This document shows positions 26,076-34,699 of a stretch of 64,000 nt of DNA, piece by piece. Both the position numbers and the translations under genes were made by a program. The notes beneath the pieces are model-generated. The model made no database searches. It saw nothing but the letters and a program-made list of their open reading frames with translations, and was not told the DNA's origin. How positions within the stretch are numbered: position 1 is the first letter of the stretch; every line of letters starts with the position of its first letter. This DNA is from Nostoc sp. FACHB-973. Lineage in GTDB: Bacteria > Cyanobacteriota > Cyanobacteriia > Cyanobacteriales > Nostocaceae. Location of the stretch: contig NZ_JACJSJ010000002.1 of NCBI RefSeq assembly GCF_014698115.1, forward strand, positions 62,001 through 126,000. Reading direction: 5' to 3'.

Positions 26076-27161
26076 ATGCGCCGTTCTGCCTCCCTTAAAC
26101 GCCTGTTAATCTATGGTCTGAGCGGTCCAGTGATCGCTCTCAATGTCTGGTTGCTATCCGTGCTTTTTCGTTATTTCCAGCATCCAATTAGCATTTTGAG
26201 CATTGCAGCAATTCTGGCTTTTTTACTCAATTACCCGGTTAAGTTCTTTGAACGCGCTCGGATTACTCGCACTCAGGCGGTGAGCGTTGTTTTGCTTGCC
26301 ACTTTAACTATTTTGGTAATCCTGGGCGTGACGCTAGTACCAATGGTGATTGACCAAACAATCCAATTATTAAATAAGATTCCTGATTGGTTAACTGCCA
26401 GTCAAGCAAACCTAGAGCAGTTTGAGGCTATCGCCAAGCAACGACGTTTGCCAATTGATTTGAGGGTTGTGAGTAGTCAAATCAATGCCAACATTCAGAA
26501 TCTAGTACAACAGCTAGCTTCTGGTGCAGTCGGATTTGCGGGAACGCTATTGTCAGGATTATTTGACGTAGTGTTAATAGTGGTGCTGGCTTTTTATATG
26601 CTTTTGTATGGCGATCGCGTCTGGTATGGTCTGGTGCATCTTTTGCCGTCTGATATCGGAGATCCCCTTACCGCATCCTTGCGGCTAAATTTCCAAAACT
26701 TCTTTCTGAGCCAGTTGTTGTTGGGACTATTCATGGTGATAACCCTGACACCAATTTTCTTAATTATGAAGGTGCCTTTTGCTCTGTTGTTTGCCATATT
26801 AATCGGAATCTCAGAACTGATTCCCTTTATTGGAGCATCTCTCGGCATTGGTCTAGTGACGATTTTAGTATTGTTGCAAAATTGGTGGTTAGCAGTTCAA
26901 GTTGCCGTAGTAGCAATTATTATGCAGCAGGTTAAAGATAATTTATTAGCTCCTAGATTACTTGGCAACTTTATCGGACTGAATCCCATCTGGATTTTTG
27001 TTGCTATTTTGATGGGGTATGAGATTGCTGGATTGTTAGGGACACTTGTTGCTGTTCCCATTGCTGGTACTATTAAAGGCACTTTTGATGCTATAAAAAG
27101 CGGCAACCCTGGTGAATTTGTATCAAGAGTTACTATTCATCATGAGCCGCCTCTTGATTAA
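26076..27161 (+). CDS. AI-2E family (PerM/YdiK-type) membrane transporter
   Basis: A 361-residue polytopic protein with about seven to eight membrane helices. It begins with two to three helices (LLIYGLSGPVIALNVWLLSV, ISILSIAAILAFLLNY, AVSVVLLATLTILVILGVTL). A periplasmic-type amphipathic loop follows at about 115-155, then a C-terminal bundle with ILIGISELIPFIGASLGIG and the family's PLLGNFIGLNPIWIFVAIL-like block (RLLGNFIGLNPIWIFVAILM). The family includes the autoinducer-2 exporter TqsA and Na+/H+ antiporter-like proteins, so the substrate is unknown. ATG at 26076 is preferred over TTG at 26067. Confidence 0.9.
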   Translation: MRRSASLKRLLIYGLSGPVIALNVWLLSVLFRYFQHPISILSIAAILAFLLNYPVKFFERARITRTQAVSVVLLATLTILVILGVTLVPMVIDQTIQLLNKIPDWLTASQANLEQFEAIAKQRRLPIDLRVVSSQINANIQNLVQQLASGAVGFAGTLLSGLFDVVLIVVLAFYMLLYGDRVWYGLVHLLPSDIGDPLTASLRLNFQNFFLSQLLLGLFMVITLTPIFLIMKVPFALLFAILIGISELIPFIGASLGIGLVTILVLLQNWWLAVQVAVVAIIMQQVKDNLLAPRLLGNFIGLNPIWIFVAILMGYEIAGLLGTLVAVPIAGTIKGTFDAIKSGNPGEFVSRVTIHHEPPLD

Positions 27162-27662
27162 ATCAGATGAAATTAGACAACAATAGACCTAACTTGAAAA
27201 AGGGAGTAGGGAGTGGGGAATTGGGAGTAGAAGAAAAACCTTTTTGATGTTTGGTTGTGAGATTTTCCCGTGATTGACTGCCTTGAAAATAGGGAATACA
27301 TAGAGATGCGATTAATCGCGTCTTTACAGGGTGGAGAGTAGGGAAAATAAATTTTCATAGTTTACCACCAAGGGCTGTTTAAGAATTGTGGCGTGCCTAT
27401 TGTAACTTTCTCCCTAAGGTATAATAAAACTTTAAATAAAATATAATCTAACCTATTTAACTAATTCGGCGGAATTCCCCATCCGTCTATAGCTCAGGGG
27501 ATTATTGCCGGGTGACGACGAAAACACCTCTGACTAATATTAACCGCAGGTTAATTAAGGAGTGGGGGGAAGAGAGAAGTCACCAATTGTTTTATTTCAT
27601 TTAAGTACTTTACCACAATCTATATTTATGATAAAGTAAACACATCAAGGAGGTGATGTTGA
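27162..27662. other. Intergenic region, includes probable left end of the second tnpB element
   Basis: Heptamer-like repeats GGGAGTAG at 27200-27230. At about 27474-27506 a hairpin with TCCCC/GGGGA arms may be the left end of the following tnpB element. No gene is seen. The last bases carry a strong AGGAGGTGATG ribosome binding site for tnpB. Confidence 0.45.
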
Positions 27663-28892
27663 GTGTTACACAAGGTTGTACAAGTCCGCTTATATCCGTC
27701 AGTTGAGCAAGAAATACAACTAGCGCAAACTTTTGGGTGTGCTAGATGGTGGTGGAATTATGCTCTAAATAAGTCGATTGAAACTTATAAAGAAACGGGC
27801 AAGGGACTTAGCCGTGTTGCACTCAACGCATTTCTTCCTGCACTCAAAAAGGCAGAAGAGACTGCGTGGTTAGCCGATTGTTATAGCCAAGTTTTACAGG
27901 CTACAACACTGAATCTAACCACAGCCTATAAAAACTTTTTTGAGAAACGTGCTGGATTTCCTAAGTTCAAATCCAAACATGGTAAACAGTCTATCCAGTA
28001 TCCTCAAAACGTCAAAATTGTAGATGCTAATGTCAAGCTCCCTGGCAATATCGGGATAGTCAAAGCCAAAATACACAGACTCATTGAGGGAAAAATCAAA
28101 ACTGTTACCGTGAGTAGAACTCCTTCAGGTAAATACCTTGCATCTATCTTGACTGAAGTAGAAGGTGAAAATGCCGTTATTTCAGAAGGTAAAATTTATG
28201 GTATTGACTTAGGGCTAAAACACTTCGCAGTTGTTACTGACGGCGAGAAAGTGTCTTTTTACGATAACCCTAAACACCTTGCCAAGCATGAAAAAAACCT
28301 AAAACGGAAGCAGAAAAAATTAGCACGTAAACAAAAAGGAAGTAATTCAAGAAATAGGTATAGAAAAGTTGTTGCTGCATTGTACGAGCGAGTTAGTAAT
28401 TCGCGGCAGGATTTTCTACACAAACTTAGCTATAAGTTGGTCAGCGATAGCCAAGCTGTCATAGTCGAGAATCTTCATGTCAAAGGCATGGTTCGTAATC
28501 ACAAATTGGCGAAATCAATATCTGATGTGGGCTGGGGAACATTCACTAACTTTTTAGCCTACAAGCTAGAACGTAGAGGTGGAAAGTTAGTTGAGATCGA
28601 TAGATGGTTCCCCAGTTCCAAACTCTGCTCTAATTGTTTCTATCAAATAGGTGAGATGCCGTTGGATGTCCGTGAGTGGACTTGTCCTCATTGTCATACT
28701 CATCATAACCGCGATGGAAACGCAGCAGCAAATATTAGAGCCGAAGGCATCAGAATGATAAAGGCGGAAGGTTCAGCCGTCTCTGCTGTAGGAGGGGAGG
28801 TAAGTCCTATTCTTGGGCGAAAGTCTAAGTTTAGGCACTCCCCTATGATTACAGAAGCCCCAACTTCAACCGTACTCGGTAAGTTGGGGTAG
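27663..28892 (+). CDS. tnpB: RNA-guided nuclease TnpB (second, unrelated copy)
   Basis: A 409-residue TnpB from a different subgroup than the copy at 20991-22187. It begins LHKVVQVRLYPSVEQE and FGCARWWWNYALN, typical of the IS605 OrfB N-terminal domain. RuvC motifs are complete: IYGIDLGLKHF with Asp182, AVIVENLHVKGM with Glu269 and HNRDGNAAANI with Asp351. Zinc ribbon Cys are 322, 325, 341 and 344. The start is GTG at 27663 after a strong AAGGAGGTGATG site. No tnpA accompanies it. The 3' end overlaps a hairpin likely to be part of the omega-RNA. It has inserted just in front of the rubredoxin gene. Confidence 0.94.
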   Translation: MLHKVVQVRLYPSVEQEIQLAQTFGCARWWWNYALNKSIETYKETGKGLSRVALNAFLPALKKAEETAWLADCYSQVLQATTLNLTTAYKNFFEKRAGFPKFKSKHGKQSIQYPQNVKIVDANVKLPGNIGIVKAKIHRLIEGKIKTVTVSRTPSGKYLASILTEVEGENAVISEGKIYGIDLGLKHFAVVTDGEKVSFYDNPKHLAKHEKNLKRKQKKLARKQKGSNSRNRYRKVVAALYERVSNSRQDFLHKLSYKLVSDSQAVIVENLHVKGMVRNHKLAKSISDVGWGTFTNFLAYKLERRGGKLVEIDRWFPSSKLCSNCFYQIGEMPLDVREWTCPHCHTHHNRDGNAAANIRAEGIRMIKAEGSAVSAVGGEVSPILGRKSKFRHSPMITEAPTSTVLGKLG

Positions 28893-28897
28893 TTCAC
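28858..28897 (+). ncRNA. Probable right end / omega-RNA scaffold 3' hairpin of second tnpB
   Basis: Stem CCCCAACTT/AAGTTGGGG around a 14 nt loop overlaps the tnpB stop region and is followed by TAGTTCAC. In IS605 elements the omega-RNA ends at the right end, and the next bases (TACTGAAGCAATGCC...) would form the guide. Border placement is inferred. Confidence 0.55.
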
Positions 28898-28936
28898 TAC
28901 TGAAGCAATGCCAATAATTTACTAGGGGAATGGAAA

Positions 28937-29101
28937 ATGCAAAAGTATATATGCACTGTTTGTGGTTATATCTACGATCCAGAAGAAGGTGATGAAGACG
29001 GCGGTATAGCAGCAGGAACAGCCTTTGAAAGCATTCCAGACGATTGGGTATGTCCGACTTGCGGTGCGGCAAAAGCAGACTTTGAACCTTTTGAAGAGTG
29101 A
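28937..29101 (+). CDS. Rubredoxin
   Basis: A 54-residue iron protein with one Fe(Cys)4 centre for one-electron transfer. Both metal loops are visible: [12 protein letters not shown] (Cys6 and Cys9) and [15 protein letters not shown] (Cys39 and Cys42). The central block [16 protein letters not shown] is also typical. It ends EPFEE without a membrane helix, so it is a soluble rubredoxin and not the membrane-anchored RubA that helps photosystem assembly. ATG at 28937 has a purine-rich GGGGAATGGAAA leader. The tnpB element ends about 40 bp upstream and may have replaced or displaced its promoter. The HI0933-type flavoprotein follows 45 nt downstream. Confidence 0.95.
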   Translation: MQKYICTVCGYIYDPEEGDEDGGIAAGTAFESIPDDWVCPTCGAAKADFEPFEE

Positions 29102-29146
29102 AGATAACAGCTAGTCTAGAGAGTAGATGCCTGAAAAGAGATATTT

Positions 29147-30436
29147 TTGAAATTGCTATCGTTACAAATTGTAGTTATTGGGGGTGGGGCAGCGGGGTTT
29201 TTTGGCGCGATCGCTTGTGCTAAAGTCAACCCTGATGCCCAAGTTACTTTAATCGAAGCTAGTCGCCAACCCCTAGCGAAAGTGCTAATTTCTGGTGGTG
29301 GACGCTGTAACGTCACTCATGCTTGCTTCGATCCTGGGGAATTAGTGCAGAATTACCCTAGAGGCGCAAAAGCCTTGCGGGGTGCTTTTACTCGATTTCA
29401 AGCTCAAGATACAGTAGCTTGGTTTGCTACCCAGGGAGTCCATTTAAAAACTGAAGCCGATGGTCGGATGTTTCCTGTTACCAACACTTCAGAAACCATT
29501 GTAGAGTGTTTGATTAAAGCAGCGGCGACATCTGGGGTCAAACTTCGCATCGGTACGCCTGTAACTTCGGTGAAAAGGACTTCCAAAGACCAGGGGTTTG
29601 ATATCCTGTTGAAGTCGGGAGAGACAATTAAATGCGATCGCATACTTCTTGCTACGGGCGGTACCTTGGCAGGTTATAAAATTGCTAGGGAGTTAGGACA
29701 TAAAATCGAATCACCTGTTCCCTCTTTATTTACCTTTAACATTCTGGATCAAAACCTGAGGGAGTTGGCTGGAGTTAGTGTTAACTCTGTACAATTGCGA
29801 TTATCTGTAGGCGGAAAATCCCCATTACAACAAACTGGGCCATTACTGATTACTCATTGGGGTTTGAGTGGCCCTGCGGTTTTAAAGCTTTCTGCTTGGG
29901 GTGCAAGAGTTCTGCACGAAAGCCGCTATCAAGCAACATTACTAATTAATTGGTTGCCTGATTTCCAACCAGAACAAGTACGACAACAAATTTTAGCAGT
30001 CAAGAATCAATGGGGAAAGAAAGCGATCGCATTACATCGTGGTGTTGACTTACCCCATCGTCTCTGGCAATATATCATTGCCCGTGCAGATATTACCACA
30101 GAAGACCGTTGGGCAGAAATATCTAACAAAACGTTAAATCTGTTGGTGCAAGAACTCACTCAGGGGGAATATCTAATCAGTGGCAAAGGAGTTTTTAAAG
30201 AAGAATTTGTGACTTGCGGCGGAGTTAATCTCAAAGAAGTTAACTTCAAAACAATGGAAAGTAAGTTAGTTCCAGGTCTTTACTTTGCTGGAGAAATTTT
30301 AGATATTGATGGTGTGACTGGTGGTTTTAACTTCCAAAGTGCTTGGACAACTGCGTATTTAGCTGGTAACGCGATGGGAACTAATACAGCAGAATTCAGA
30401 AGTCAAACAGCCTTTAGTCATAGCTTTGAAAGTTAG
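29147..30436 (+). CDS. HI0933/BaiN-family FAD-dependent oxidoreductase
   Basis: A 429-residue flavoprotein with an N-terminal FAD dinucleotide-binding fold (LQIVVIGGGAAGFFGAIACA), the family signature LISGGGRCNVTHACF, EADGRMFPVTNTSETIVECL, LATGG and a C-terminal GEILDIDGVTGGFNFQSAWTT flavin-contact motif. Members are thought to reduce double bonds in small molecules; the substrate is not known. TTG at 29147 is the likely start (KLLSLQIVVIGGG); a TTG at 29153 is also possible, and the upstream ATG is out of frame. Proximity to rubredoxin may hint at a redox relation, but this is speculative. Confidence 0.9.
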   Translation: MKLLSLQIVVIGGGAAGFFGAIACAKVNPDAQVTLIEASRQPLAKVLISGGGRCNVTHACFDPGELVQNYPRGAKALRGAFTRFQAQDTVAWFATQGVHLKTEADGRMFPVTNTSETIVECLIKAAATSGVKLRIGTPVTSVKRTSKDQGFDILLKSGETIKCDRILLATGGTLAGYKIARELGHKIESPVPSLFTFNILDQNLRELAGVSVNSVQLRLSVGGKSPLQQTGPLLITHWGLSGPAVLKLSAWGARVLHESRYQATLLINWLPDFQPEQVRQQILAVKNQWGKKAIALHRGVDLPHRLWQYIIARADITTEDRWAEISNKTLNLLVQELTQGEYLISGKGVFKEEFVTCGGVNLKEVNFKTMESKLVPGLYFAGEILDIDGVTGGFNFQSAWTTAYLAGNAMGTNTAEFRSQTAFSHSFES

Positions 30437-30464
30437 GAACTGTACTTCACCAAATTGAAATCCC

Positions 30465-30487
30465 TACCCCTAAATAACATAGGGGTA
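30465..30487. other. Small stem-loop after the flavoprotein gene
   Basis: TACCCCTA-AATAACA-TAGGGGTA forms an 8 bp hairpin without a T run. It may stabilise or end the transcript. A short CCCAGTC repeat follows at about 30575-30605. Confidence 0.5.
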
Positions 30488-30682
30488 AAGCGCATTGCTA
30501 AACCCCTACTCTCTACTACCTATTTTTAAGTCAGATGTTCATACCAACAATCACACAACGAGGGCATGAAAATATTTCTTTCCCAGTCACCAGTCCCCAG
30601 TCACTATTTTCAAGCTGGGTATCGCCACGATGAACAGATGCTGGCTAAATATCAAATCTGAAGGCAAAATTGCTCTTAATTC

Positions 30683-30877
30683 TTATCTAAAACGAGAATT
30701 TTGTTTACGACGTTGCTTGTGCCTAGCAATTGCTTTACGCTTCTCTTTTTCTATCGGTGTCTCGAAGTGACGTTTTTTTCTCATATCTTGGAAAATTCCT
30801 GCTTTAGAAACTTCCCGCTTAAATCTCCGCAGGGCTGATTCAATACCTTCATTCTCCCCTAAAACTACTTGTGTCAT
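30683..30877 (-). CDS. rpsU: Small ribosomal subunit protein bS21
   Basis: A 64-residue ribosomal protein of the 30S subunit. The sequence [29 protein letters not shown], then [24 protein letters not shown] is diagnostic. The ATG at 30877 has AGGAGG seven bases upstream; an ATG two codons earlier would be too close to that site. It lies 123 nt downstream of the RRM protein gene on the same strand. In Anabaena-type cyanobacteria rbp and rpsU are known to be neighbours and often cotranscribed, with cold-dependent expression. Confidence 0.97.
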   Translation of the reverse strand: MTQVVLGENEGIESALRRFKREVSKAGIFQDMRKKRHFETPIEKEKRKAIARHKQRRKQNSRFR

Positions 30878-31000
30878 TCTCATTCCTCCTAAAATATGGA
30901 TGAATAATTCAAAACTAGATACAAAATAAAATATTCCAGCAGTTCGAGCCTTTGGCTTTATCTGCTGGAGACTCTAGATGTGAAATTTTTAGGAATCGAT

Positions 31001-31309
31001 TTAGTAGTTCCTGTTACGCCGGGCATTACCGCCACCCCAGCTACCACGAGGTGAATTGCTTCTTTCCTCACGGGGTTTGGCTTTGTTTACTCTCAAATCA
31101 CGTCCCATCCATTCAGCGCCATCTAGTGCATCAATCGCAGCTTGTTCTTCTGCATCTGTTTGCATCTCCACAAAAGCGAACCCACGCGGCTTACCTGTTT
31201 CTCTATCTGTAGGTAATTGAACACGGGCTACAGTTCCATATTCTGCAAAAGCCCGCCTGAGGTCGTCTTCCGTAACCTGATACGACAGGTTACCAACGTA
31301 AATTGACAT
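31001..31309 (-). CDS. Cyanobacterial RRM-type RNA-binding protein (Rbp)
   Basis: A 102-residue protein with one RNA recognition motif: RNP2 IYVGNL at 3-8 and RNP1 RGFAFVEM at about 43-50. A short Gly/Arg/Asn tail (PRGSWGGGNARRNRNY) makes it the glycine-rich Rbp type. The ATG at 31309 has GGAG six bases upstream; the frame extends 21 codons further but without conservation. Such proteins bind RNA, are often induced by cold, and are commonly encoded next to rpsU, as here. Confidence 0.95.
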   Translation of the reverse strand: MSIYVGNLSYQVTEDDLRRAFAEYGTVARVQLPTDRETGKPRGFAFVEMQTDAEEQAAIDALDGAEWMGRDLRVNKAKPREERSNSPRGSWGGGNARRNRNY

Positions 31310-31706
31310 AAGAATCTCCGAATTTAGGGAGTGTAGAGATTTAAATTCGGAGAGACGCTTTTTAGAAATCAAAAGGAGTTACTCAACCGAATATAATCCT
31401 TATGTGGATAAGTGTAACACAGCCTTTGAATATGGACTCACGCTGAATTTTATTTCCAAATAAAAAATTCAGGGCAGGCTTGCAACCCTTACAACTACAC
31501 TTTTTTGTTGCTTTTACTATGACAATTTCAATTGGAAAAGCAAATCGGTATCAACTAGCGATCGCTCAGATAAGTTACTGTTTTGGAAATTCAGATATCT
31601 ACTAAGCGTTAACGATTTCTATTCTGCTAGTGGCTTTAACTATACCATAAATGACTATCTTGAAAGCGAATCTGAAAATATTTATTTCCAAATGCCCCAA
31701 GTAGTT
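31310..31706. other. Noncoding leader region of rbp
   Basis: About 400 bp without a gene. The part nearest rbp is probably a 5' leader; long leaders in rbp genes of Anabaena take part in cold regulation. A HIP1 site lies at 31559-31565. Confidence 0.4.
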
Positions 31707-32567
31707 TTAGCTATCGGTGAACTGGGCTAAAATCCTTTCTGCTTCCTTACACAATACCTCGTGATATTCACCGTTACTAGCCAGCAAACCTCCCCACTGA
31801 TTGATATCACCAGTGTTATATTCCAAGGGTGTGCCATCGAAGTGAGTAAACTGACCACCAGCTTCTGTTAAAATCAGTTCTGGGGCTGCGATATCCCAGT
31901 CTTTGGGAGCAGATTTGCCAGAAAGAGAAATGTAAATCTGCGCTTGTTGTTCCACAATGGTGGCGATTTTACACCCAACACTGCCAACAGCTTTTTGATT
32001 TTGACAGGGTAAGTTTTGAAGTAAATAATCTAACTGTGGGTTACGGTGAGAACGACTCACGACTAAGGTTAAATCCTCAACTCGTTTTCCTGACGACACT
32101 TGTATGGGAACAGATCCATGACGGGTTTCTACAAAAGTGCCTCCGCCTTTTGTAGCATAATATAATTTTTGCGCTTCTGGGATTGCCACCACTGCTAACA
32201 CTGGGCGTCTTTCTTTGACTAAAGCAATGTGAATGGCATATTCTCCAGTTTTTTCGATAAAGTCCCGCGTGCCATCCAAAGGATCAATAATCCACACCCA
32301 AGGAGTGGAGGGTTGTGGAGACTTATTTATAGATTGATAGGTTTCTTCGCTGATGTAAATAAAATCTTCATTACCCAAACTCGCTTGTAGCTTTTCTACA
32401 ATATATTGACTGACAGCTACATCGGCAACGGTAACAGGCTCATTTTGTTTATATTCTACTGCTAAATTAGGATCTTTAGCGGTGCCGTGATAATACGATC
32501 GCAGTATATCAGCTGCTTCCCAACCTATCTGACGAGCGATCGCTAAAATTTCTTGTAAGTCTTTCAT
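31707..32567 (-). CDS. cysQ: 3'(2'),5'-bisphosphate nucleotidase / inositol monophosphatase family (CysQ)
   Basis: A 286-residue metal-dependent phosphatase that hydrolyses 3'-phosphoadenosine 5'-phosphate from sulfate assimilation (family inference). Motifs of the Li+-sensitive phosphatase fold: EPVTVADVAVSQYIVEKL, YISEE, WIIDPLDGTRDFIEKTGEYAIHIAL (metal-binding Asp residues) and KDWDIAAPELILTEAGGQFTHFDG. All metal ligands are present. ATG at 32567 is chosen (MKDLQEILAIARQ); the frame opens 24 codons earlier but that part is not conserved. It lies 68 nt downstream of the PfkB kinase gene on the same strand. Other members of the superfamily (inositol phosphatase) cannot be excluded. Confidence 0.88.
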   Translation of the reverse strand: MKDLQEILAIARQIGWEAADILRSYYHGTAKDPNLAVEYKQNEPVTVADVAVSQYIVEKLQASLGNEDFIYISEETYQSINKSPQPSTPWVWIIDPLDGTRDFIEKTGEYAIHIALVKERRPVLAVVAIPEAQKLYYATKGGGTFVETRHGSVPIQVSSGKRVEDLTLVVSRSHRNPQLDYLLQNLPCQNQKAVGSVGCKIATIVEQQAQIYISLSGKSAPKDWDIAAPELILTEAGGQFTHFDGTPLEYNTGDINQWGGLLASNGEYHEVLCKEAERILAQFTDS

Positions 32568-32635
32568 TAATTTAGCCCGATCTAACTTCAAAATATATAA
32601 CCTGAGTAGGGGTAGACAGTTGCGCGTCCCTACTT

Positions 32636-33523
32636 TCAATCCATCCAGCGCCGGGTGCCAAAAAATTTACAGGAATCAGCAGCGATATTTGCTGCTAATG
32701 CTAGTGCATCGGTAAAACTTTCTCTTAAAATGTAATGACAGAAGCCACCGTGAAAAATATCTCCAGATCCTAAGGTATCAACTGCTTGAATCTGAGGCAC
32801 ATCTACAATACCAGTTTTAGTGCAACTCAAGTATTCAATTGCTCTTTCTCCGTGGGTAATGGCGATATGAGGAATATCAAATTTGCTCAGATAAGCAAAA
32901 ACTTCTTCTGGAGTCTGACAGTTGGGGGGATAAAAATTAGCCGAACAGATGGCGTAATCTACAAATGGTAGAATTTGGTCAAATCCAGATTTCCAGCTAC
33001 CACCATCAATGACTACTGGGATATTTTGGGCTTTCGCCGTTTGGGCTATGGAATAACCAACCGCCATCTGATGTCCATCAATTAGTACTATGGCAACATT
33101 TTCTAAAATATTGGCTGGGATAGATGCGCTGCTGGCTTGAGTTTTCACAGCATTGATGGAAACCACAGCTCGTTGCCCTGTGGCTTGGGTGACAATAATT
33201 GAAGAGACGGGTGGTACTAAATCAGTGGTAGGCTCAAGATCGGCGATCGCCACTTGATAATTTGCCAAATCACCTCGAATTAATTGCGTCATCGGGTGAG
33301 AACCCACCACACCCAGGACTGTAGCCTGATTACCTAAATAGCTAAAAGTCACAGCCGCGTTTGTAGCTGGACCGCCAGCTGCCACACTATAGTCAATAGC
33401 AACAATCTTTTGATTATTTTGAGGGGGAGAGTCAGCGAGGTAAATCAAATCTAAGGTTACTAAACCTACAAATAACCCACGATCCGATTTTGGATTTTGG
33501 ATTTTGGATTTTAGATTAGGCAT
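32636..33523 (-). CDS. PfkB-family sugar/nucleoside kinase
   Basis: A 295-residue ribokinase-fold protein. Seen: FVGLVTLDLIY at the start of the fold, AAGGPATNAAVTFSYLG (substrate loop), VIDGGSWK, NFYPPNCQTPEEV and the ATP-binding signature VDTLGSGDIFHGGF with the catalytic Asp. The substrate cannot be read off. The first residues (PNLKSKIQNPKSD) are encoded by heptamer TCCAAAA repeats, so the N-terminus is repeat-derived and unlikely to be functional. Divergent from rsmI and upstream of cysQ. Confidence 0.88.
   Translation of the reverse strand: MPNLKSKIQNPKSDRGLFVGLVTLDLIYLADSPPQNNQKIVAIDYSVAAGGPATNAAVTFSYLGNQATVLGVVGSHPMTQLIRGDLANYQVAIADLEPTTDLVPPVSSIIVTQATGQRAVVSINAVKTQASSASIPANILENVAIVLIDGHQMAVGYSIAQTAKAQNIPVVIDGGSWKSGFDQILPFVDYAICSANFYPPNCQTPEEVFAYLSKFDIPHIAITHGERAIEYLSCTKTGIVDVPQIQAVDTLGSGDIFHGGFCHYILRESFTDALALAANIAADSCKFFGTRRWMD
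33486..33517. repeat. Heptamer repeat inside the PfkB N-terminus
   Basis: Four copies of ATTTTGG/ATTTTAG (TCCAAAA on the coding strand), translated as codons 4-14 of the kinase. Confidence 0.85.
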
Positions 33524-33718
33524 TTGTCAGTTTTTATTGATGCTTTTATAGGTGGATAAATTATTATTAGTTTTAATTTCTAAATCGGCTAATTTGAAAT
33601 TTGGAATTTTGGTTTTAAAATTGATATGACTTAGTAAAAAACTCTCTTAAACTCCTCTTTCTTTGTGTCCTCTGCGGTTTGATTTTCCGTTATCTGTGCT
33701 TAACTCCTGATTGAGTGA

Positions 33719-33746
33719 AAAATCTAAAATCTAAAATCCAAAATCT
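33719..33746. repeat. Heptamer repeat directly before rsmI
   Basis: Copies of TCTAAAA/TCCAAAA ending five bases before the rsmI ATG. It is an inverted relative of the repeat at the divergent PfkB start. Confidence 0.8.
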
Positions 33747-33751
33747 CGCTC

Positions 33752-34618
33752 ATGCAGACCGATCCTAAACCAAGAACACTTTACGTCGTCGGCACACCAA
33801 TTGGCAACTTAGAAGATATGACCTTTCGGGCGGTGCGAATTTTACAAACTGTAGATATTATTGCTGCGGAAGACACGCGCCACACAGGGAAATTGCTACA
33901 GCATTTTGAAGTTAAAACACCCCAAATAAGTTACCATGAACATAATCGTACCAGTCGAATTCCAGAGTTATTAGAATATTTGGCGAATGATAAAGCGATC
34001 GCTCTAGTCAGTGATGCTGGAATGCCGGGAATTTCCGATCCAGGCTATGAATTGATCAAAGCTTGTATTGAAGCGGGTATTTCAGTAGTTCCTATTCCTG
34101 GTGCGAGTGCAGCAATTACAGCTTTGAGTGCAGCCGGATTACCAACGGATCGGTTTGTGTTTGAAGGGTTTCTGCCAGCAAAAACTCAACAGCGACGAGA
34201 ACATTTAGAATCTCTGCAAACAGAATCTCGCACATTAATTTTCTACGAATCGCCGCACCGTTTGCAAGATACTTTACAAGACTTAGCAGAAGTTTGGGGA
34301 AGCGATCGCCAAATTGTACTAGGACGCGAGTTAACTAAATTGTATGAGGAATTTTGGCGGGGAACGATTGCCGAAGCGATCGCCCACTACAGCCAACGGG
34401 AACCCCAAGGTGAATATACCCTAGTTCTTGCGGGAATTGCACCGAGTCAGCCCCAGTTAACAGAAGAGGAATTAAAATCCGAGTTGAAACAATTAATCAG
34501 TCAAGGAATATCGCGATCGCAAGCGAGTCGTCAACTAGCAAAAGTTACTTCTCTTCCCCGTCGCCAACTCTATCAACTAGCTCTTTCTTTAGTTCTAAAT
34601 TCTGATTCTAATATTTAA
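33752..34618 (+). CDS. rsmI: 16S rRNA (cytidine-1402-2'-O)-methyltransferase
   Basis: A 288-residue SAM-dependent methyltransferase of the tetrapyrrole-methylase fold that modifies C1402 in the ribosomal decoding centre. Motifs: LYVVGTPIGNLEDMTFRAVRIL, AEDTRHTGKLLQHF, LVSDAGMPGISDPGYELI, PIPGASAAITALSAAGLPTDRFVFEGFLP and FYESPHRLQDTLQDL. A C-terminal helical module (LKQLISQGISRSQASRQLAK) is present as in other RsmI. ATG at 33752 follows a repeat, so the native ribosome binding site is disturbed. Confidence 0.96.
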   Translation: MQTDPKPRTLYVVGTPIGNLEDMTFRAVRILQTVDIIAAEDTRHTGKLLQHFEVKTPQISYHEHNRTSRIPELLEYLANDKAIALVSDAGMPGISDPGYELIKACIEAGISVVPIPGASAAITALSAAGLPTDRFVFEGFLPAKTQQRREHLESLQTESRTLIFYESPHRLQDTLQDLAEVWGSDRQIVLGRELTKLYEEFWRGTIAEAIAHYSQREPQGEYTLVLAGIAPSQPQLTEEELKSELKQLISQGISRSQASRQLAKVTSLPRRQLYQLALSLVLNSDSNI

Positions 34619-34699
34619 ACGTATAAGAATGGTAATATTATGTACGCAAAATAGTACCATTATCAATAAAGCATTCACGCTTTAATTGCCAGATTGTAA

